A DNA stretch of 64,000 nucleotides, taken from Nereocystis luetkeana. Taxonomy: Eukaryota > Sar > Phaeophyceae > Laminariales > Laminariaceae. This document shows positions 25,261 through 38,900 of the stretch, one piece after another; the stretch's first letter is position 1, and every line of letters begins with the position of its first letter. A program made the position numbers and the translations under genes. A model generated the notes under the pieces. The model saw nothing but the letters and a program-made list of their open reading frames with translations, searched no databases and had not been told where the DNA came from. The stretch is from positions 2,399,871-2,463,870 of the forward strand of contig JARUPZ010000030.1 of assembly GCA_031213475.1 (NCBI GenBank), written 5' to 3'.

Positions 25261-25794
25261 AGACGAAAACAAATTGACATAAAAATCGGTTTTGAACTAT
25301 CCCCCCCCCCCCCGACTAGGGCCATGCGTGAAATGAGTACGGGTACGGTACATCCCACTACTATTGAATACAAAATAATACCTGGTATAATAGTGTACGA
25401 GTGAAAAAACGAATCCTCTACGAAGGTACGTGCGTGCATAAGTTGCGCCCTTTGTGATATTATTGTATTCTTCCTATACGCATCAAACCAGGTATATACT
25501 ATTTATATATACCTGGTATGTATACGACGTATATACGAGCTGCAATTTCGACATTTCGTTTTTATTGTGTGTCACTGATGATACATGACGTCAGAATGGA
25601 TAGCATCACTCCTCAACAAAGATGTCGGGAGATATGTTAAGCAAGGCAACACATGCGCTGTCAAGGGTGTATATAGGGCAGAAATGTTCCACACTAAAAC
25701 CTAGTAGTTTGGTGTCAGTCACGGCATGTCAAGACAAAGCCGCTATCTGTCAAGGGTTGAAAGTCCTGCCTCCCGACATATTTGCTCCTCAACG

Positions 25795-26190
25795 TCATCC
25801 TCATATGTACCGGCACCCCGGGTATTGTGTCGAGGGTATACCCTGACCCCGGGTATGGTGTCGAAGGTCTTGCAGAACTTACAGAAGTTCAGGGTACGGA
25901 TATAAAACCCTTACAGAACACACAGAAGTTCCGGGTATTGTGGCACGGGCGTACAAAACTCACAGAACTTCCGGGCAGGTACAATAACGTTCTACCGGCA
26001 CCCCGGGTATTATTGTGAAACGGGGCGTACAGAACATACAGAAGTTCCAGGTACGGGTATGAAGGTCGTACATAACTTACAGAAGTTCCGGGTACGGGTA
26101 TAAAGGTCTTACAGAACTTACAGAAGCTCTCTGTAGGGTATTGCCGGGTAAATACCTCGGGTATGGTTCTGTAGGTACCCTACAGAACAT
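25795..26190 (+). repeat. minisatellite, same family, array 2
   Basis: Same units and orientation as array 1, including CCGGCACCCCGGGTATTGTG spacers. It lies on the other side of the hAT remnant. Confidence 0.85.
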
Positions 26191-26260
26191 AACCTAGAAT
26201 ATTTCGGCTGCCCACCAACAGTTCTGGTTGGTGTATATGACATATTTTGGCAGATACACA

Positions 26261-26520
26261 GCCGGCGTCCCCGATGGCATAGCAGGTGGTCCGCGTGCCT
26301 GCTAAAATCAACCTCGTGGGTTCAAGCCTCACCGAGTGCTTACTCGTAAGGACTTTTTTTTTCTTGCGAAACAGTTGATTCGCAGAAAGCACGAAAGCCT
26401 GAGTTAGCTGCTTTCGATGAAAATCGACCAGTAGTGGGAATACGGAATGAACCCTATCTATGCGCGATGAAAAAAATTAGGGCACGTATCGAGGGGGGGG
26501 GGGGGGGGTACGACACCTGT
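26261..26520 (+). mobile_element. SINE family II, copy 1
   Basis: tRNA-like head with a perfect box A (TGGCATAGCAGG, 26275-26286) and box B (GGTTCAAGCC, 26319-26328), followed by a T run. The 3' body contains GGGCACGTATCG and a long G run, as in family II copy 2 and similar to family I. Confidence 0.65.
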
Positions 26521-26566
26521 GGCAACGGCGTGTCGAGAAGAAGGTCGCAGAGGGTAAAACCTCCTA

Positions 26567-26671
26567 TTACGGGGGACCATAGTTAATAGGACCAAATATT
26601 GTTAGTAAAAACGGTTTAATATATAGGTTTTTATGTATACCATAGGTCCTATTAACTATGGTCCCCCGTAA
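26567..26671. mobile_element. TA-flanked MITE, copy 2
   Basis: 105 bp, near-perfect inverted ends TTACGGGGGACCATAG...CTATGGTCCCCCGTAA, flanked by TA on both sides. Confidence 0.9.
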
Positions 26672-26806
26672 TACGAGTTAAGCTTGAAAGTGAAGGAAGT
26701 GGTGATAGAAGAGAAAAAACGTATGGTGGCCGTGCTCTAACTCAGCGGCCACCAAAACCACCATGCTGGTGGTGTAGAGAACACTTTCTACCTCAAAGGA
26801 GAATCA

Positions 26807-27560
26807 CCTGTATGTGGCTCGGCGTTCTGAAAAGCTGGTCCTGGCCTCGGCGTCGTCATTCTGTAAGCTTTCGGCAATGTCTTTCGGCCGGTATGCATCT
26901 TGAACCACGGAATATTATCATGTCTTCCCATCAACTGGGGTGGCGGAAAAAAATGGGTTGTTTCAGGCGCGCGCCGTATAACGGTCAAGCGCTCTACCTC
27001 AGCGGCCACTGTACTGTATTGTGCTTTACTGCCAATGTTGTTGCAGCGAGCGCTATCGATTTGATCGTTGCATAACCTGCAGTATTCCTGTACGTAGCTC
27101 TACAAACGAGGAGCAAAGCTTGCCCCGCGCTCGGTCTGCATCTTGGATCTTGGAGCAATATCCCATCTTCCCATCATCAACAGCAGCGGTGGCGGTTGGC
27201 GGGTATCATGTCGTTTCTCGGGTACAGCGTACAACGCTCGAGCGCTCTTGACTGAACGGCCACTACAATATTTTATCAATGTTGCCGCAGCGATCGCCTT
27301 CTATTTCATTGATAAATCGCATGTATGTAGCTCGGCGCTCAGCAAACAAACAGCGAAGCTGGCCCATGGGACCGGTGTCGTCGTCCCATGTCGTTCCGCC
27401 AGAATCATTCTGTCGGTTCTTGGATTTTACAGCACTATTTTCAATCCCCCTCAACAGTAGTAGTGGTGGGCAGCGTATTTTCGCAGGTGCAGCGTTTAAC
27501 TGCAGAGAGCTTTGACTCAACGGATGAACACAACGAAATGCTGCCGTCGCGATAACTTCC
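26807..27560 (+). repeat. tandem repeat, three units of about 230-280 bp
   Basis: Units start at about 26807, 27087 and 27319 with TGTA(T/C)GTAGCTC-like sequence and share TGCATCTTG, CATCTTCCCATCA, ACTG(T/A)ACGGCCACT-like and CGATCG-type segments. An inverted partial unit may lie near 27700. Confidence 0.7.
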
Positions 27561-28149
27561 TACCCCATTGGGTAATCTTTTATGCTTCGTATGTACTCTA
27601 GGTCGGCCTAAACAAAGCTGGCTCTGAGAACCTTACCGGCAGGATGTCAGTCCCTGAATCGGATCGATAGGAGGACGGTACCGAGCCCAGGCCCACCTTT
27701 GCTGAACGCCGAGCTACATGCAGGTGTTTCCCCGATGCGGCAGTGGGTTATCGCTGCAGTATTGGTCATGTAGTGGTCGCTGGGGTAGAAAGCACCCAAT
27801 ATCCATCACCAACACCGTTGATGGGAAACCTGTTTTTCTTGCATGTCGTAAATCTTGTCGGGGGGTGCACATCAAGTACGCTGCAGCAAATGCCCTTGCC
27901 GTGCTGCTAGTGGAATTCGTAGTGTTTGTGGCCTCAACGAGAGTACCGCATATATCGCTTTTTTATGTACGTATTATAAGGTTGAGTGTAATATACGTAC
28001 GTCTGTATGCCACGCCATCAAAAAGCGACGTTTGTTCAATCAATAGCGCTGTACAGGAGGAATGAGTTGAAGCAGAAAGCCCAGTGTGCTCGTCGCCTCC
28101 TTTCGGGGATTCACCACACCACACACCCCTAACAGACTTGGAGAGTGGA

Positions 28150-28762
28150 ATCGGAAAGCATTGGCGACAGTAACGATGATAGCACAGCAGCTCGAGGCGC
28201 GCCGAGGGCCACAACAAATAAAAACAAGCGCGAAGAACACCACCGCCGTCGCAGAACGACATCCGAACTGAGGATATCAAAAATGAAACTGAGTTACTTA
28301 GGATTGCACCACCAGAGAGGTCTCGACCTCACTGCCACAGTACGCTTCACGGCTTACTTGAGCGCTCTTGACACCCACGCACGTATACACGATGAACACG
28401 ATGTTTACTTCATTTGGAGACTAGAACACAGATGAGTCTACAGAACTGCACTCGATGATGGGCCTTCACCAGCGGGTAGCCATTTCGGGTAGAAGGCGCC
28501 CGATGAGTTCGTCAAGGGCACGAACGAGGGAATCTAAATATTCTAACATGCGTTGCCGCCTACCTCGACGACGACACCGTCTCCGATGCAGACCCCGACC
28601 TCGCTTCCCACATCGACAACATTAAGTCCTTCTTGAAACGCCTCCGAAACAGCAACCTCAAAAACTTCCCCGCCAACAAGGCCAAACTTGACCCCACCGA
28701 CGCCAGTTTCCGGGGGCACATCACCTACTCTCGCTTCAGCCCTAACGCCGACAAGGCCACTT
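28150..28762 (+). pseudogene. Ty3/gypsy reverse transcriptase fragment (right arm)
   Basis: VAAYLDDDTVSDADPDLASH (YLDD at 28561-28572) leads to IKSFLKRLRNSNLK, then FRGHITYSRFSPNADKA, matching the gypsy pattern YLDD...H...L...F.RL...L...FLGH. Upstream, VRFTAYLSALDTHARIHDEH pairs with the left-arm fragment. Stops between the parts show it is dead. Confidence 0.8.
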
Positions 28763-29863
28763 CATCACAGAAGACATAACACATATATGTGCGTACACAA
28801 CAAAACTGATTGAGGGGGAGGAAGCACCGTTTGACCAAGAAACGAGCACAAGGCTATATAGGCAGATTCGGGCGGAATACACTCAACACAAAACTCCAAC
28901 ACAAACAAGATAAAACAGAAAATGAAGTGGCTATGTCATACATTCTATTAAATACAGTGCAAATTTTGCCGTGAACCCGCCAGTGCACCCTCCACAAAAA
29001 ACACGACGACCACGAACTGAGAACAGCCTTCAATGTTAGGAAACTACGACCTACAGCAATACGCAAGAACGTCACGCTATCAAAGGCAAAACGTGCGGTT
29101 TTCCACCTCTCTTCTCGAGTTCACAAATTATTGAACGAGAATATAACTCGCCAACGTTGGAGGACGAAGATCTATGGATTGCGTACAGGCAGCAAAAATA
29201 GATCAAAGAAACGAGGTAAGCCCCGTTAGCACCGGCCGCTAACCCGATCGATCATAAGGTCAGCTATCCAGCTCTACACCATCCACTACCTATAGACTCA
29301 CTAAACTATAACTACTTCGAAATACCGTAACGATTCAATATTGTTGTCACTCGTGCTATGACCCAATGATGCCCTGTATAACTTTATCGCCCCCCACAGC
29401 AAAGATATTTCAAGCACAAACTAACTGCTATACACGGTTGTTGGTGTTGAGGTGGCGGGGGTCGTTCCCGCATCTACCCATAGATATACTTGTGCACTCT
29501 TAGAAAGCTACCTGATGTACCAAGCTAGCTGCATGACTAACGCTATCCCTCATCCCCTGGTTATCGCGTGAGTGCCCGTCGTCTCGTGGAACGACACGAT
29601 TTAGTATAGCGAACTCTATCGTCGCTATGTCAGCTAACTTCACAAAAGTGCGTATATAGCGTTACACATGCGGAAAAACATATCGACCACCACGTGCATA
29701 TATATAGTGTTATTTCTCACCCGAGCCCGGAGCCCACGCACTATTATTATGGTTTGCTCGTACGACACATTTCCCGTTGTTCCACCTATGCCTCCCGCCC
29801 CCTCTCGTCTCTCTGGGTCGTCTCTCCCATTTATCAGTAGATATATTTTTTGTTCCGGATCAA

Positions 29864-29996
29864 CTACAGCAATTTCCACGATGAAACCGCCAGTTTCCCG
29901 CCGCAAATCGTCGAGGAATCGCCAGGGCACTCCTTCGTGCATTCGGTGCTCTCTCCGTGTCGGTCCACCCTCCAGTCAACGCTGGAGCACCGGCAT
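29864..29996 (-). CDS. last exon: WSC domain C-terminus and stop
   Basis: Encodes CRCSSVDWRVDRHGES, TECTKECPGDSSTICGG, KLAVSSWKLL and TAG (29866-29864). C-R-C, then C-x3-C-PGD-x3-xCGG, is the C-terminal signature of WSC domains. The acceptor TGTACAG gives the phase left by the previous exon. Confidence 0.8.
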
Positions 29997-32900
29997 CTGT
30001 ACAGTCGTATGGTCCGTTAAGGCAGTTAGGCATCTGACATATTTACAAAAATGACACACTAAAGGACGCGTGATTAATATTACCAGTTACTATGTGGAAT
30101 GTTCGACACAGGGGTGGAAATAAAACGCCAGACAAACGTGGAGAGCTATCCTACACAATATATGCACGTTAAATACGAATGGATTAGCAGTTCCTGAAAG
30201 TGGTTTTCCTGGGAAAGACAAACGAACCGAGATGCCCAGGTATTGTTTTGGTGATGCCCGTGCTCTCGGCGCGTCGGACAAGCACCCAACGGTTATTGCG
30301 GAGGCGTCTGTGACTAGCGGCTGGCGGTGCTGACGCGGAGATCTGAAAGAGGTACTGTAGGAGAAAGTTGACGCACATACAAACACCTTGTCTGCCGTCT
30401 CTGTCCAGCGTTCGTCAACCATGCCCGGCCCCTCGGCGTCAGACCATACTAAACAAGCAAAGACTCGTCATCCTCGACTCCTTTCATAAGGCATATCAAT
30501 CAAAGGAAGGAGGAGAAAGAAATACAATGAAAATCACAAGAGGATCAATAAGCCCGCATCGCAAGAAAGAAAAAAGGAAGACAAAGGAAGACCACGTTCG
30601 CACCATCTGCACCAGTTGATGGTACGAGTAGTACAGACATGTTCTACTTCCTAGTCGGCCTGATGCATTGCTACCCTGTCTGTCATCTCCTTCCTACTGT
30701 CATCCACCGCTGTTTCCCTTCTACTCCTCCTGTTCCCCACTCTCTCCGCATTCCCTTGGTCGGCTTTCCTGCCACTCCTCCTGTTGCTCCCACGAGCAAC
30801 TCACACAAGCATCTCCCAAAGAGCATACTTGTGTATGGGTGATGTCCGCCCTGTTTAATGCCTTGCACTGCCATCGACTTTACACCGCGCATTCTTCTGA
30901 AGCTATAGGAACTACAACACGCTGTATGACAGGGACGGGGGGGGGGGGATCGGTGGTGCATTGTTCGCACCATCTGCTCGAGCTCGATGTAGTAGCGGTG
31001 CTACGGCCGAAATATTCCCGTTGGGACAACAATGCGATTGCATCCGGTAGAGACCGCCTCAATTGTATGCGGTTTGCAAAAATGTTGACGGGAGCCGACA
31101 CAACCACGACGTACTCACGATTTGCCGTTGTACGTTCCGGCGTACAGGTTGGTGTCGTTCTCTTTGCAGCGTGCGACACAGGCCTGCATCGAGAGATCGA
31201 AGAAAGGAAAAAGGGAAAGGCCACACCGACAACCGGATCAGGACAATTATTTGTAAAGGATACTGCAACATGGGCAAGGAAGGGGCAGGTCAGCACTGCG
31301 CACTGTATTGGGTAGCCAGTGTAGGAATGCAGGAGCCAGAAGATCGCCATCAGAAGCAAACCGCGGGCCGATGCGTATACTTGAGTTTAGAATAGCAAAA
31401 CCTCCCAGGCATAATCATGGGTCATGGGCCATACGTAGACCAGATCGGCACCGTCTACCCAGTTTGTGACTTTTCCGCCCCCCAATTCGGGCCAATCATG
31501 GAAACCAAGCGCCAAAACGAAGTACGTAGGACATAATAATAGTGTATGCGGAAATCTTCTGCCGGCACGTTTCACCTCGTTGGTCAGGTTTTCCTTGTCC
31601 TTGTACTTGAAGCCCATCGTGCGCTCGCCGAACACATCTTCGAAGCACCCAAAGTACGCCGCATCCGCTACCGGCGAAGGCGTAGGCGGCGGGATATTTG
31701 CCGGGCCGTTGTTGCATGCACCCAGAGGGTTGTAGATATCCCCGAATTTCCCCCCAGATTTGTCGTACTGCAGAGATAGTAGATAATGGTGCGCAACGGG
31801 TATGGCAGGAGAGGGGGTGCGACCAGAACGTGGAGGGGAGGGAAGCTTCACTTTTGAGCTCTTCCGGACGATATAGCAAAGTTAAAAGGGAATATGCTGT
31901 TGCAAGAGGGAGGCGCTCTGTACATTTTATACGGGCTGGTTCAAGGATCCCGTCGAAGATATTTCTAACACCAGGAGTTTACACCTTTAATTTTAGTTAG
32001 ACTCTGAACCTTCGCACATACTTTCCGTGCCCTTAATGTCAAGGGGTGTACGGAAGGGGTGCATAACGTTTTGTTTTTTACTATTACGGGAGACCATATT
32101 AAATAGGACCTGGCGGTACACACAGAAACAAAACAAAATCCCCTACTTGTATCGACGGCATTTTCCCCTATTAATTAGGGCCCCCCGTAATAGTTATCTG
32201 GGGTCTTGAAATAGTTTAGAATGTAGGGCGTTCTGGGACCCCAGAGATGAAGCCAAACTAAAAAAACACATTCCACGTCCTGAGAATCTATCTATATTAG
32301 TTGAACAAGTCATGGGTCCGTCCATGGCGGAAGCCATGGTCGACCACGTGTCGATCATGGCTTTGTCCATGCACGGGCTCATGACCTCGTTCAAGGCGGC
32401 GTTCACGGGTCCGTCCATGGACTAATCCATGCTCGACCATGTGCCGATCATGGCGTCGTCCATGCACAGGGCCATGGCCTCATCCATGGCGGCCTTCATG
32501 GGCCCGTGCATGGATGAGCCCATGGCCGATCATGTGTCGACCATGCCTTCGGCCGTCGACGGGTCAATGGCCTCAGCTTAAGCGTCAAGGTTAGGGCTAG
32601 GGTTAAGCCTCGGGGGTGAGGCCATGGTTGCGGCCATGGGTTATTCCATGAACGGGCCTTGAACGCCGCCATGAATGAGGCCACAGACCTGTCTAAGAAC
32701 GAAGCCATGATCGACACATGGCCGATCATGGACTCGTCCATGGACTGGCTCATGAACACCGCCCACCGACGAGGCCATGGACCCGTCCATGGGCGATTCT
32801 GGTTTCTACACATACATAGCCGATCATGGCCGGGCCCATGGACGAGCCCATGAACGACGGCATGGATACGGTCATGGGCCCGTCCATGGACTCATCCATG

Positions 32901-35900
32901 GCCGAGCCCATGATCAACCATGGTCATGGAATGATCCATGGACGGGCCCATGGCCTACTGCATGACGGGGTCCATATGACATGTCATGGTCGACCACGGG
33001 CCCCGCCCTGATCGGCTATGGACTCGACCAAGGATGGGCCCATGGCCGGTCCAAGAGTCAAACCCTCGGCATAATAGCACGGAAGGTGTGGTCATTTTTT
33101 CAAGGTCTAGTTGGAGCAATCAATGCGTGGACATCTGCGATTTTGGGGGTAAAGTCGTGTAATTTTTCCGTATATATGGCTACAGTACAGAAGTCAGCCT
33201 TTGGCGATAAATTAAACCCAGAAACCTGATGCGAGTATTATTTCGATGCAGTCCATTCTACGATATTTGGCAAACTCATTTTGAAAATGTGCCTTGGAGT
33301 ACCTACCACGGTAGAACCGGTGCGTTCAAAAAAACAAGATAAAAAAAGAACTAGCTTCTTCCTACGGAAACGCCTGGCTGCTGGTGACCATTTCAAAGGT
33401 CTGTGGTTATTCGGGATGAAGTTCTGGCATTTAGCGCCAGCCCTAAACCCTCAACTAACTTGCTGTAAACAGGATATGGCATCCTCTTCTGGACTTCATT
33501 ACAGTCAGCATGATACAAAATATAGATGTGAAAATCCAGTTGCGAATTGCATGCAGCATGCGTGGCGAAGGCAATTTAGTGCGTTTGTGCTTGGAACCAG
33601 CCACCCTATATAGCATATGCTCGGGGGGACAACATCTCGTATATTTGGCATCGACCAGTACCCTTCTATAGTGTTCTACAGTTTTAGTTATGCCACGGTA
33701 GAGGAAGCGCCTATTTACAGACTCTCTCAGCCCTTTTGCGGTAGGACTTGCACACTCAAGGCCCAATACACGATCAAGGCCAAGCCCATGTTTCAAGACC
33801 TAATACATAGCTTAATGCCGGACGTATCCCCACGGACGGGCGCACCTGAAGTGAAGAGCTACCCCAATAACTTTACATAAAATACGCATATTTCAAGTTA
33901 CTATTCGCCAGCCAGCCTGTCTGATTGTGGAGGTCGGGCGTACGTTTAGAGTGTTTCTCCAAAGGGTATGGGACTCCCTGCGTGAGGAGCCTCATTAAAT
34001 GTACCAGGGTAGGTTCTGCTGTACTCCTACCGTAGCTCTGTTCTTCTTTTCGCGCAAACACACCCCATTTCCAACTCTCCATTGGTCTCTGGCATATGTA
34101 CCGCCATTCGCATGATACACTTCCGATGGCAAGGCAAATATGTTGGACAACAGTCTTCAGAAATATGTGAACGAGTACAAACGTACGCCCTCTCCTGTAC
34201 CGCTTCATGAGTATCTCCCGTCTCTTGGAGTGTATGCTTTGAGGGCAGCGGGTAGGGGCCCCAACAGGAAAGCGCAGTTTTCAGAAAGAACCCAAGTCTT
34301 CCATTGCGCGGGTATACACGCCTCTCAGACCCCCGAGAATCTCAACCTGCACTTCCGCCAGCAGTAAATAAATACCTGGTTGGCTCATCAGAACTGCACC
34401 TCTGGATCAGCGAAACTAACATTAAGCTAGTCCGTGGACTCACATCATCCGTGCCTTCTCCTTCCGGCAGCTCAACGTCGTTTCCACACATGGTCATTTG
34501 TGGCGTCACCATAATCTTGATGCCTGAGGCCCTGCAGTTCTCCAACGTGTTGTCAATCACCTGTAAAATGGTTGGTCCATTGGTCGGTCGGTAGGATGGA
34601 CGTTAGTACAGCAGTACTATTGGTCGTTTTATATACTCCAATTTGTATGGTGCTTACACCTCTCGCTCTGTTGATAATGCGGTCGGCTCGCAAAATTTCA
34701 GCTCACCACCGCTGCGGTATGCCCATCGGAGTACCGCGCGTCAAGTAGTTACTCCTTAGTTGGAGCGGTGGTTATCGGGTTGCTACAGAAGCAAACGACA
34801 GTGGTTTGCAAGCTCTCAGGAGGAAAACCAAGTATTCATAACAATATCAGTACAACTAAGTCAATATACAGTACGAGCGTGGTGCGAAGGTTCGTGCTGC
34901 GCGTGTGTTGTGCTATATGTCCTTGCTTTGCAGTCCGCCATAAAACACGGTGCGCGTCGTCTCGTGTGGCTGATGCTCCAATCGCCATTGTTTTCGTGTT
35001 CGTCCCTCTCAAGTCCCCATATAGGATTAAGGCCACAAACTAAACGTGCTGATCAACGTAAGCTCCGTTCGGATGATGCTCTGTCTAATAGGGAGAAAGT
35101 TCCTGTAACACAACTCGCCTGGTTGTTCTTGCCGTACTGTCGACCGTCGACTGTGTTCCCCCCCACGCGTATACACGCTCCTTCGGTGTTTTCGACAAAG
35201 TTGTCTTTGATGATGGTCCCGTCTGCGCGACTGTCGATGGCTGTCGAGTCCGTTTGTGATACATACGACGGCGGGCGGCAAAGCGCAACACTCGTGTTAA
35301 CGCCGCAGATGACTCAGTAACCACCTTCCGCTTTGTTTTGTCACGTGGGGTAATATGGACATACCGGTCCGTCCGTATGTATGTGAAATACCTACTGAAA
35401 GGGCGTGGTGAAAGCAACAGCAGGCGATTCCTTCAGGGATGCATCGAGGTCCTTCCGTGCTATTGGCAATGAGGCGAATGCGATCCCCCAACCAACGAGC
35501 GATACAAGGCGTGGGCAATCGGTTTCATCCGATGGCATAGCACCGCCTGGCGAGATAGGTACGTAGGTTCTTTAAATGCATGTTTTTTCCTAAGGGACAG
35601 ATCAACATCACACGCAGGGGGTGTACACACCTCCTCCGTCGTCGTCGAGCTGCATAGAAATTCTATTACCCATAATCATTGTTTCCACACAGCCTTCCTT
35701 CACGTCCACGCCTTCGTTTCCCTGATTGCAGTAACATTGTCAACGCAGGAGCGGTTGAACGGAAACGAGAACGGAGTTGGGACACGTTGTACCCCTGCCT
35801 TCGGAAGGCACCCGACCGCTACGGTACCGAGGAACCACAACAAAGCTCACCGCCCTGGCGGCAGCTCGAGCAACAAAGCTGTTGAAAGTTAGCAAAGTAT

Positions 35901-38900
35901 CGTGTACCAGGTCCTAGACCCTAAGGCGGAACAACCGTTGGTTTGCTGCGCCTGATATACAATCAGTGACGAACCAAATGCTGTCTCGTAAGATAAACGC
36001 CGTATACCATACAGTTGTTCAGCGTGTTCGTGCGCAGGGGCAACATCAGCTCCTCACGTGGGTGGCTATCACGTTGTTCTTGACGACAATCCCGAGGCAC
36101 ATGTCGGGGGCGTCGGAGTAGTTTTTCCCATCGTCCCATTGTTTGCTTGAGGTTCCGATGTCTAAGAAGAAATACAAGACAGCAGTCGAAACAGATGGAG
36201 GGAGCAATGTCCGATATGACGTCGTTAGGTTGTAGCAAGAGACGAAAACACACTGGAAGAGCACCAGCGAGCTTCGTTTTTTACACACCTATATAGAGAA
36301 CCGTGCGTTGTGTGCTGCATAAATCGAGGTAGAGATATCGAGCCAGCAGCTGCAAGGCCGACCCTACTGCACAACGTTGTAGTATCGAAGTCTAGCCCTC
36401 GCATCGTTTCCGGAAGGGTCCACAACAATCGTGATGCACAACAGTACTCCCAGCTCGAAAACTCATCTCCCGGCAAGGCCGACATTTTTTTTCCACGTTG
36501 TTATTTCATGATCATTGCCGTGGCGAAATATCAGTATGCGTGGAAGCTGTCAAAATCCCGCCCCGTATCTGCTGCATCTACGGGCTTGAGTGCAATCAGC
36601 AGTAACCCACGGTGTTTGCCGTGTGCTCAGTTGTCGATGCACGCGTCATGCGTTGTACTGCGGCAACCATTCGAAGCCGTTATTGTCACCGCAACCACCT
36701 TAATAAGACATGTTAGCGTCCACGACACTCGTTTTCCACGAGGCTCCAGCAGACATCGCTCTATAATACTGCTGTGCTCTACGAGTACGGCTGCCGTGTG
36801 TTGTGTACTGTAGCATTCGCTGTTAAGCACGGTCTGAGAGAGGAGTTATGTTATACAGTTGGCATCGCTCTATACTACGGCTGTTGTATGATGTGTACTG
36901 TAGCTTTCGGCTACGCACGGACTGAGAGGTGTGCGCGATACTACCCGCATAAATCGTCTCCGCCGATACGCGTCGTACGTACGGGTCTTGCGCTGTTTGT
37001 TGTGATTATATTATTAATAGCTCAGACTGCACATTTCGTTGGAGCACGTAGTGGTGGAGGGCGTGAAGGTCAATAACACAGCGGCACACAATCATCGTCG
37101 TCGCTCTACAACTGTAGCACTCACAAATTCCCTCTCCGTTCTTGTTCTTTTCCTTATCTCCGAAAACGAAGTCGTACACCCCGCAGTTCATGATAGTGTT
37201 CCCGTCAATAACTGCGTGCGTAACGAAGTCTAGAGGCGATACAGCACAGATGCACCAGAGGCGGCAAGGGTGTGGCAGCGGGGGTGGAGCAGGTTAGAAC
37301 TCAAGTTTCGGTTCTCGTGTGTCGTGGATCTTGTAGTATACTAAGCTCAAGGCCGACGTCCACTATGCATGACGTTTGTTTTGTAGTACAACGATATATC
37401 AACCGTTACAAAACACCCTTCCTCAAGTTGATCCAGCTCTGCTCCGCAGTTGTTTCACGCAGTAGTTCGTGCCCCCAACGAGGGCTGCACAATAGGTTTT
37501 AATCGCAAGAAGGCAAAGGTTGTTGCTTCCGGCTTCAACATATGCTCGTATCGAACCGATCCAAGAGTGCACGGTACTGTACTGCTGTAGTGCCCGATAG
37601 GCGGCTCGCGTTGACCTATTAATAGAGGGGTATGTATGCCTTATACGTCGTAGCATATTCAGGATACATCATTTATTTGTGACTGCGGGGGCGCTTCTTA
37701 ACCGAAGAACGCCACAGTGCCCAATGGCGTTGGACCACAACTATTATAAGGTTTGTTACATGCTATTATATCCGTTGTACAATCATATGTACGCAGTATA
37801 GACAATCAGCTTTCACCTTAATGTTTTCACAAAGTCAGGTTTCGAGCGAGGGGCAATAATGCACGTGGAGTTCCTCAAGTGCTTTGAGCCCCAGAAAAAG
37901 CGTAATGTAGGTGCACCCCTGAGGTAGCATACATACGCCTTTTTAGAAGGCCCGCTGCGCGTTACGATGTGCCGCTTGAACCCCAACAACACCTGAACTG
38001 TAATGAGCTCTTCACCTCTGAACTGCTCAGTCAGGCCGTACTGTTATGGACACTACTGTACGCCGTCCTTGGATATCATCGCTCAGATTTCAGTTTGAGC
38101 ACACTTACCGCGCAGGCGGATGCATTCGCCACCGGCGTTTTGAATGAGCATTCCACGGACAATCAACCCGTCCAAGGCGGACTTGTAGCCCCCGCTCCGC
38201 TCTGAAGGTTCGCGACCCGCTGGATTGCACAGCAGGAAACCAACATCAAAAGGTGGGTTACGTGGAGCGTGGGTGTCCCCGTCTTGATCGAATATCACAG
38301 GAAAATCACAGTTTACGCGTTTAGCTTCATCACCCATTCGAATTTCCAATATTGTAATAAATTCTCGCCGGCAATCGGTGCGCAAACTAACTGCTATGTA
38401 AACCAACACACAAACAGGGGGTCAAATCGATCGTCGTTTGCGATTCAGAGGCAAACGGAGCAACAATGCTGTGCTTTAGGCACAATATACAACGCGGCGT
38501 TGTTTGTGATAAGACGCAATTGACGCACATACGCTGTATATACAGCAGGTGCATTACACAACGCGTATGGAGTATAAACCGTAGCTATGATACTGTAGTT
38601 TGCACGGTTACATACCTATTTGATACTGTCGTACCACCTACTACTGCGGTGCACGGAACAACCCGCCCGCTCACCAGTAACGTAGAGGGGAATGTCTCTG
38701 TAGGCGTCCATGAAGTTATTCTCGTTCGCATCTTCCTTATCGTCTATAACCAGTCCGTCGATAGTAAAGTCCTGCAAGGGCGGAGAAATGTGCGGACCAA
38801 TTTAGTTGGTCATAGTGTATTCGCTCTGCGGATTTTCTGGGACTAGCAGTGACGGAGGGTACCGTGAGATATATACGTTTCGGGTCTTCTTCAAGATCAC

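Noticed and set aside
32496-32965. ORFs with HGxx or MDxSM repeats on both strands
   Set aside because: They arise from the 12-bp CATG periodicity, which is open on both strands by composition.
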